Both the position numbers and the translations under genes were made by a program. A model generated the notes under the pieces. The model was not told the DNA's origin and ran no database searches. It saw only the letters and a program-made list of their open reading frames with translations. DNA of 7,929 nucleotides, from the NCBI GenBank assembly GCA_017437165.1, contig JAFSBS010000363.1:1-7929 (forward strand). Direction: 5' to 3'. Positions 3,713-7,929 of the stretch are shown piece by piece. How positions within the stretch are numbered: the stretch's first letter is position 1; each line of letters opens with the position of its first letter. This stretch comes from Clostridia bacterium (GTDB lineage Bacteria; Bacillota; Clostridia; Oscillospirales; Acutalibacteraceae).

Positions 3713-6439
3713 TTACGCTTCGTTAAGACCACAGCACTTCTTATATTTCTTACCGCTACCGCAAGGGCAAGGGTCGTTTCTGCCGATTTTCTGAGCCTTT
3801 TTAACGGGCTGCTTTTTAACTGTCTGGTCATCGCTACCGGATGTAGCAGTGATTTTAACTGTCTGCTTTCTTTCAACAGGTTCTTCTTTACGGATTCTTA
3901 CCTTGAGAACAAAGTCAACAGTACCTTCTCTTATTTCGTTTGTCATTTCGTCAAACATATCGAAACTTTCTTCTCTGAAGGCAATAGCAGGGTCTTTTTG
4001 TGCGTAAGCGCGAAGACCTATACCGCGTTTTAACTGGTCCATAGCATCAATATGGTCCATCCAACGCATATCAACATTACGAAGAAGAGCGCTTCTTTCA
4101 ATTTCTTTAATTAAATCTTCACCAAATTCTGCTTTTCTGTCATCGTAGAGCTTTTGTGCTTTGTCAAGAAGAACTTCGGCGATATCTTCAGTTTTTGTAA
4201 GGTTTTCTATTTCTTCTTCGGTAATGAGCCAGTTGTATTTTGTAGCAAGACCTTTAATATTCCAGTCCTCCGGTTTGTTTGAAGAAGGGCAGTAGAAGTC
4301 TGCAGATTCAGAAATTGTATCAACAATCATCTTCTGGATTGTAGCACTTATATCAGCACCATCAAGCACTTTATTTCTTTGACCGTAAATAACCTCCCTC
4401 TGCTTATTCATAACGTCGTCATATTTAAGAACGTTACGACGAATAGCAAAGTTGTTGCTTTCAACCTTCTTTTGAGCGCTTTCAATTGTATTTGTGAAAA
4501 GTTTTGCTTCAACAGGCATATCACCGATTGATTTGAAAGCATCAAGAGTATTATAGAATCTGTCACCTGCGAAAAGTCTTAATAAATCGTCTTCAGCAGA
4601 GAGGAAGAAACGGCTTTCACCCGGGTCACCCTGACGACCTGCACGACCACGTAACTGGTTGTCAATTCGTCTTGATTCGTGACGCTCTGTACCAATGATA
4701 TAAAGTCCGCCCGCTTCTCTTACTTTATCAGCTTCTTCTTTTGTTTCTTCTTTGAATTTTGCTTCTAATTCTCTGAAAGTTTGTCTTGCGTTTATAATTT
4801 CTTCGTCAGTTGTTTCTGCAAAACCTGTTGCTTCTGCAATAAGTTCATCAGGGAATCCTTTTTTACGCATTTCAAGTTTTGCCATAAATTCAGGGTTACC
4901 GCCCAAAATGATGTCAGTACCACGACCAGCCATATTTGTAGCAATTGTAACTGCGCCAAATTTACCTGCTTGTGCTACAATTTCTGCTTCTTTTTCATGG
5001 AATTTAGCATTTAATACTTCGTGTTTTATGCCACGTTTTTTAAGAAGTCGAGAAAGTTTTTCGCTCTTTTCAATATTTACAGTACCTACTAAAACAGGTT
5101 GACCTTTTTCGTGGCACTCTGAAATTACATCGATAATTGCGTTAAACTTTGCTTCTTCTGTTTTGTAGAGAACATCATCATTATCCTGACGGATAAGTGG
5201 TTTGTTTGTTGGGATTTCAACAACATCAAGTGAATAAATTTCCTTGAATTCTTCACTTTCAGTCATAGCAGTACCGGTCATACCTGAAAGTTTCTTGTAA
5301 AGACGGAAGTAGTTCTGGAATGTAATCGTTGCAAGAGTTTTGCTCTCGTGTTCAACTTTAACATTTTCTTTTGCTTCAATAGCCTGGTGGAGACCTTCAC
5401 TGTAACGTCTGCCGAGCATAATTCTGCCTGTGAATTCATCAACGATGAGAACCTGACCGTCTTTTACAACATAGTCAACATCTCGTTGCATTGTACCGTG
5501 TGCCTTTAAAGCCTGATTTATGTGGTGCTGAATTGTAAGGTTTTCAGCATCCATAAGATTTTCGAGTCCGAATGCTTTTTCGGCTTTACCAATACCTTGT
5601 TTTGTAAGAGTAGCAGTTTTTGCTTTTTCGTCAACAAGATAATCACCATCGTCAGTAATTTCTTCGGCATTTGTTTTATCATCAAGTTCTTTAACTTTAA
5701 CCATTTTAAGTCTTTTTACAAAATCGTTAGCAATTTTGTAAAGGTCGGTTGATGCTTCACCAATACCCGAAATGATAAGCGGAGTTCTCGCTTCATCAAT
5801 GAGAATAGAGTCAACCTCATCGACAATAGCAAATGCGTGACCACGTTGAACACGCTGGTCTTTATACATAACCATATTGTCACGAAGGTAGTCAAAGCCC
5901 ATTTCGTTATTAGTACCGAAAGTAATATCGGCATTATATGCTTCTTTTCTTTCAGCGTTATCTTTTTCGTGAATAATAAGACCCACAGAAAGTCCCATAA
6001 ATCTGTAAAGTTTACCCATCCATTCAGAGTCACGCTTTGCAAGGTAATCGTTTACAGTAACAATGTGAACACCTTCACCTGAAAGAGCATTTAAGTAAGC
6101 AGGTAAAGTAGCAACTAAAGTTTTACCTTCACCTGTTCTCATTTCTGCAATTCTACCCTGGTGGAGAATAATACCACCTAAAATCTGAACAGGGTAGTGT
6201 TTCATATTAAGAACACGTGTTGCCGCTTCTCTACAAGCCGCAAATGCTTCAGGCAAAATATCGTCAAGAGTTTCACCATTATTAAGACGCTCTTTGAATT
6301 CAGGTGTTTTTGCCTGAAGTTCACTATCAGTAAGATTTGAGTATTCTTCTTCTAAATTAAGAACCTTGTCTTTAAGACCGGAAATTCTTTTGATTTCTTT
6401 TGTTGAGTAATCCCCAAAAAGTTTTTTGAAAAAAGACAT
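3713..6439 (-). CDS. secA: Protein translocase ATPase subunit SecA
   Basis: SecA is the cytoplasmic motor that drives unfolded preproteins through the SecYEG channel with ATP. The 908-residue protein is complete. Walker A MRTGEGKT lies at 100-107, the [12 protein letters not shown]alker B/DEAD-type block at 207-218, IVDEFTGR at 332-339, [11 protein letters not shown] at 504-514, and the arginine-finger helicase motif in [19 protein letters not shown] at 583-601. The C-terminus carries the zinc-binding SEC-C tail [13 protein letters not shown] with C891, C893, C902 and C903, which in E. coli contacts SecB and ribosomes. About 50 charged residues (515-575) interrupt the second nucleotide-binding fold, as in the variable subdomain of E. 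coli SecA and unlike B. subtilis. Start: the ATG at 6439 gives the family N-terminus MSFFKKLFG and has GAAAGG upstream; the in-frame ATG at 6457 has no RBS. It is a single-gene unit with its own promoter and terminator. Confidence 0.98.
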   Translation of the reverse strand: MSFFKKLFGDYSTKEIKRISGLKDKVLNLEEEYSNLTDSELQAKTPEFKERLNNGETLDDILPEAFAACREAATRVLNMKHYPVQILGGIILHQGRIAEMRTGEGKTLVATLPAYLNALSGEGVHIVTVNDYLAKRDSEWMGKLYRFMGLSVGLIIHEKDNAERKEAYNADITFGTNNEMGFDYLRDNMVMYKDQRVQRGHAFAIVDEVDSILIDEARTPLIISGIGEASTDLYKIANDFVKRLKMVKVKELDDKTNAEEITDDGDYLVDEKAKTATLTKQGIGKAEKAFGLENLMDAENLTIQHHINQALKAHGTMQRDVDYVVKDGQVLIVDEFTGRIMLGRRYSEGLHQAIEAKENVKVEHESKTLATITFQNYFRLYKKLSGMTGTAMTESEEFKEIYSLDVVEIPTNKPLIRQDNDDVLYKTEEAKFNAIIDVISECHEKGQPVLVGTVNIEKSEKLSRLLKKRGIKHEVLNAKFHEKEAEIVAQAGKFGAVTIATNMAGRGTDIILGGNPEFMAKLEMRKKGFPDELIAEATGFAETTDEEIINARQTFRELEAKFKEETKEEADKVREAGGLYIIGTERHESRRIDNQLRGRAGRQGDPGESRFFLSAEDDLLRLFAGDRFYNTLDAFKSIGDMPVEAKLFTNTIESAQKKVESNNFAIRRNVLKYDDVMNKQREVIYGQRNKVLDGADISATIQKMIVDTISESADFYCPSSNKPEDWNIKGLATKYNWLITEEEIENLTKTEDIAEVLLDKAQKLYDDRKAEFGEDLIKEIERSALLRNVDMRWMDHIDAMDQLKRGIGLRAYAQKDPAIAFREESFDMFDEMTNEIREGTVDFVLKVRIRKEEPVERKQTVKITATSGSDDQTVKKQPVKKAQKIGRNDPCPCGSGKKYKKCCGLNEA

Positions 6440-6484
6440 TTTTATTTGACCTTTCATTTTTAAATTTCAAAATAATTACTAGAC

Positions 6485-6513
6485 ATTATAACACAATACA
6501 TATTATATTGCAA
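6485..6513 (-). promoter_or_regulatory. Sigma-A promoter of secA
   Basis: Read on the - strand, TTGCAA (6513-6508) and a perfect TATAAT (6490-6485) are separated by 17 bases. The transcript would start near 6478, giving about 40 untranslated bases before the secA ATG at 6439. Confidence 0.8.
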
Positions 6514-6538
6514 ATGTTTTGAGGAAATTTATTATTTG

Positions 6539-6567
6539 TTTACATTTGTTGTCTTTTTTGATATATT
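6539..6567 (+). promoter_or_regulatory. Possible sigma-A promoter reading toward the sigma gene
   Basis: TTTACA (6539-6544) and TATATT (6562-6567) are 17 bases apart on the + strand. Transcripts from here would run through the inverted 7-bp repeat array before reaching the sigma gene, about 190 bases downstream. In A/T-rich DNA such a match can arise by chance. Confidence 0.4.
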
Positions 6568-6576
6568 GGAGGAAAT

Positions 6577-6691
6577 AGTGGTCAGGGACCAGAAATCAGA
6601 AATCAGAAATTAGAAATTAGAAATTAGAAATCAGAGTTGTAATTTTATGTTTATTATATTCCTGGTTTCTTCTTTCTGATCCCTGATCCCT
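6577..6691. repeat. Array of 7-bp repeats, inverted on itself
   Basis: The left half (6577-6632) is eight tandem heptamers beginning with AG: AGTGGTC, AGGGACC, two AGAAATC, three AGAAATT and one AGAAATC. The right half (about 6656-6691) reads on the - strand as AGGGATC, AGGGATC, AGAAAGA, AGAAACC, AGGAATA, which is the same type of array in opposite orientation. Aligning 6580-6607 with the reverse complement of the right half gives about 22 of 28 identical bases, so the transcript could form a long imperfect hairpin. No open frame crosses it. It resembles small dispersed intergenic repeats of Clostridia genomes and carries no transposase. Confidence 0.75.
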
Positions 6692-6705
6692 AAAAAATAA
6701 ATTTC

Positions 6706-6740
6706 TTGCAACAATTTCAATGTTACAACACTCTTATAGT
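6706..6740 (+). promoter_or_regulatory. ECF-like promoter and palindrome upstream of the sigma gene
   Basis: TTGCAACA (6706-6713) and TGTTACAA (6721-6728) form an inverted repeat with one mismatch and a 7-base spacer. The motif TGCAAC (6707-6712) resembles the AAC-type -35 of ECF promoters, and ACTCTTATAG (6730-6739) lies where the -10 would be expected (spacer about 16-18). This suggests that the sigma factor activates its own operon. A standard sigma-A spacing between TTGCAA and TATAGT is not possible (23 bases). Confidence 0.4.
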
Positions 6741-6766
6741 TAGAGAGTAAAAGGGGCGTGAGAAAA

Positions 6767-7282
6767 ATGGATATATCCTTTTTGGTAAAAAAAGCAAAAG
6801 ACCGTGATATAACTGCATTTTCAGAATTGTATTCTTTTTATAGTGAAGATATGTATCGTTTTGCACTTTATATGCTGAATTCAAAAGAAGATGCAGAAGA
6901 TGCGGTTCAGGAAACAGTTATAACTGCATTCAAATCAATTGGTAATTTAAGGGATGATTCACTTTTTAAATCGTGGCTTTTTAAAATACTCTCTAATCAA
7001 TGTAAAAGTCAACTTAAAAAGAATAAGAAAAATCCTGATTTATTACCCGAAGATGATTACATATTTTTAATCGAAGATGAAAGTGTGAGTAGTGAATTTA
7101 CAAGTATTGAGCTTGTAGAAGCACTAAAATCACTTACGCCACCGGACGGGCAAATTGTTTTACTCTCTATAATCGGCGGATTTAAAAGCGATGAGCTTTC
7201 AAAGATTTACAATCTTTCACCGTCAACAATCCGTTCAAAGCAAAAAAGAGCACTTGAAAAATTAAGAAAGGTATTAGGGTGA
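6767..7282 (+). CDS. ECF-type RNA polymerase sigma factor
   Basis: This 171-residue sigma-70 family protein has only regions 2 and 4. Region 2 (about 15-82) shows FSELYSFYSEDMYRFALYML and the DAEDAVQETVITAFKSI segment that contacts RNA polymerase and the -10 element. Region 4 (about 113-170) contains the helix-turn-helix ELSKIYNLSPSTIRSKQKRALEKLRKVL that reads the -35 element. Start: AAGGGG at 6751-6756 is only 1 base from the GTG at 6758 but 10 bases from the ATG at 6767, so the ATG is preferred; the GTG start would add three residues. The next gene starts 4 bases after its stop and encodes a membrane protein with a long cytoplasmic N-terminus, the normal arrangement for an ECF sigma factor and its anti-sigma partner. 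It may activate its own promoter (6706-6740). The ECF subgroup and target genes cannot be read from the sequence. Confidence 0.92.
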   Translation: MDISFLVKKAKDRDITAFSELYSFYSEDMYRFALYMLNSKEDAEDAVQETVITAFKSIGNLRDDSLFKSWLFKILSNQCKSQLKKNKKNPDLLPEDDYIFLIEDESVSSEFTSIELVEALKSLTPPDGQIVLLSIIGGFKSDELSKIYNLSPSTIRSKQKRALEKLRKVLG

Positions 7283-7286
7283 GTTT

Positions 7287-7929
7287 ATGAAAAATGAAGA
7301 TATGAACTTAAATGAAATTAACACCGAAGAAGTTTTAAGTGAACAGGAACTTTCAGAATTAAACGAGACTCTTAAAAATAATGAAAATATAGAGTTACCC
7401 GAAAAATTAAGTAAAGATAACATTAAAGATTTGCTTAAAAAAGAGGTAAATAAATTAGAAATTCTTGAAAAAGAAACAGAAAAATTAAAAAGCGAAAATA
7501 AAAATCTTTTCAGAAAAATGATAGCAGTTGCGGCAGTTTTTGCAATTGTTGTTACAAGTGTATTTGTTGCAAAACCGTGGCAATATATAAATGTAAAAGA
7601 AGAGCAAATTGCTGATAACGATAGCAAGCAGAATGTTGTGGTACAAGACTATTCTGAAATTGAAACTTTATTTGTAAATTATCAGAAAAACTATCAGAAA
7701 ATGCAGAAGTTAAACTATGCAATAGATATGTTTGGTTCTATTGGTGCTACTAAAGAAGAAGCGGTTTGGGATTATGATGCTATGCCTGAAGGTAGTATGA
7801 ACACTGGTGCAGCACCCGAGTATGGTACAGGATTTCAAGAACTGACAGATGATTCCGTACTTAAAGAAGAATTTACAAGCAACTCTGCAACACGAGAAGA
7901 ACATGGCGAAACAAATGAGCAGGTAAAAG
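7287..7929 (+). CDS. Membrane-anchored probable anti-sigma/beta-propeller protein (partial, 3' end missing)
   Basis: The frame stays open from ATG at 7287 to the window edge (214 residues). Residues 1-77 are a charged cytoplasmic part that includes LPEKLSKDNIKDLLKK (37-52), a pattern typical of the N-terminus of anti-sigma-like proteins with a secreted propeller, and a probable coiled coil (54-75). Residues 78-95 (MIAVAAVFAIVVTSVFVA) form one transmembrane helix, and the rest should be outside the cell. The visible end, GETNEQVK plus a first base G, fits the run-up to the GVDEADIVKTDG-type motif of the secreted C-terminal beta-propeller family (Pfam Beta_propel, PF09826), but that domain lies beyond the window, so this is inference. 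AGGGTGA at 7276-7282 serves as RBS and overlaps the sigma stop codon, so the two genes are translated together. Likely role: hold the sigma factor until an envelope signal arrives. Confidence 0.8.
   Translation, partial: MKNEDMNLNEINTEEVLSEQELSELNETLKNNENIELPEKLSKDNIKDLLKKEVNKLEILEKETEKLKSENKNLFRKMIAVAAVFAIVVTSVFVAKPWQYINVKEEQIADNDSKQNVVVQDYSEIETLFVNYQKNYQKMQKLNYAIDMFGSIGATKEEAVWDYDAMPEGSMNTGAAPEYGTGFQELTDDSVLKEEFTSNSATREEHGETNEQVK

Larger units (their letters stand above)
6440..6766. other. 327-base intergenic region between divergent secA and sigma genes
   Basis: No credible protein gene was found here. From left to right it holds the secA untranslated leader and promoter (to 6513), a possible + strand promoter (6539-6567), the inverted 7-bp repeat array (6577-6691) and the proximal sigma-gene promoter with a palindrome (6706-6740). 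A GGAGG at 6569-6573 is followed by a GTG (6578), but that frame closes within a dozen codons inside the repeat array. Confidence 0.7.

Noticed and set aside
4752..6082. Several open frames opposite or overlapping secA (4752-5102, 4781-5014, 5522-5752, 5716-6042, 5837-6082)
   Set aside because: SecA is continuous and fully conserved here; these frames have no RBS or recognisable domain.
6440..6457. Longer SecA start at 6457 (six extra residues)
   Set aside because: No RBS precedes it, whereas GAAAGG is well placed for the ATG at 6439, which also gives the family N-terminus MSFFKKLFG.
6569..6614. Small ORF from GTG 6578 after GGAGG
   Set aside because: It runs into a stop within about 12 codons inside the repeat array and shows no protein-like composition.
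7274..7904. Open frames on the - strand at 7274-7627 and 7710-7904
   Set aside because: They are mirror frames of the sigma partner gene, with low-complexity Ser/Phe-rich products and no RBS.

Overview
The window looks like a chromosomal segment of a low-GC Firmicute, most likely an uncultured gut-type Clostridia (Oscillospiraceae or Lachnospiraceae-like). The basis is the A/T-rich sequence, strong AGGAGG-type ribosome binding sites, sigma-A promoters with TTGACA/TATAAT boxes, U-tailed terminators, TGA read as stop, and the type of SecA, GPH transporter and sigma/anti-sigma pair present. The species cannot be fixed from this sequence alone.

Layout. Bases 1-86 hold the 3' end of an unrecognised gene. 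It is followed closely by a cytosolic cyclophilin (99-590) and a sodium or proton sugar symporter of the GPH/MelB family (635-2221), all on the + strand. A short 7-bp-period repeat overlaps the symporter stop codon, and a strong terminator (2269-2312) closes this block. Bases 2328-2548 form a compact regulatory leader: a near-perfect promoter, an 11-residue arginine-rich leader peptide (MFSFIIRRRRK), four RNA segments that can pair in competing ways, and a full intrinsic terminator just before the ribosome binding site of a class I SAM-dependent methyltransferase (2549-3298). A small Cro/C1-type regulator follows (3405-3647, probably CTG start), with its own promoter bracketed by an inverted repeat. 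A bidirectional terminator (3647-3690) separates it from secA, which lies on the - strand (3713-6439) with its own promoter at 6485-6513. The 327-base region between secA and the next gene (6440-6766) holds the secA promoter, a possible divergent + promoter, an array of 7-bp repeats that is inverted on itself, and an ECF-like promoter with a palindrome. The window ends with an ECF-type sigma factor (6767-7282) and the start of its membrane-spanning partner (7287 onward, cut by the window edge).

How the parts work together. Cyclophilin, SecA and the GPH symporter are housekeeping or nutritional genes. The sigma factor and the membrane protein 4 bases downstream are probably an envelope-signal module. 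The most notable unit is the methyltransferase with its leader. The architecture (short uORF, competing hairpins, terminator, good RBS) is that of ribosome-stall-controlled attenuation, best known from antibiotic-resistance genes of Firmicutes (erm, ABC-F genes). The coding region does not tell what is methylated, so an antibiotic-responsive role is a hypothesis. No tRNA, rRNA, CRISPR array, transposase or phage gene was seen.
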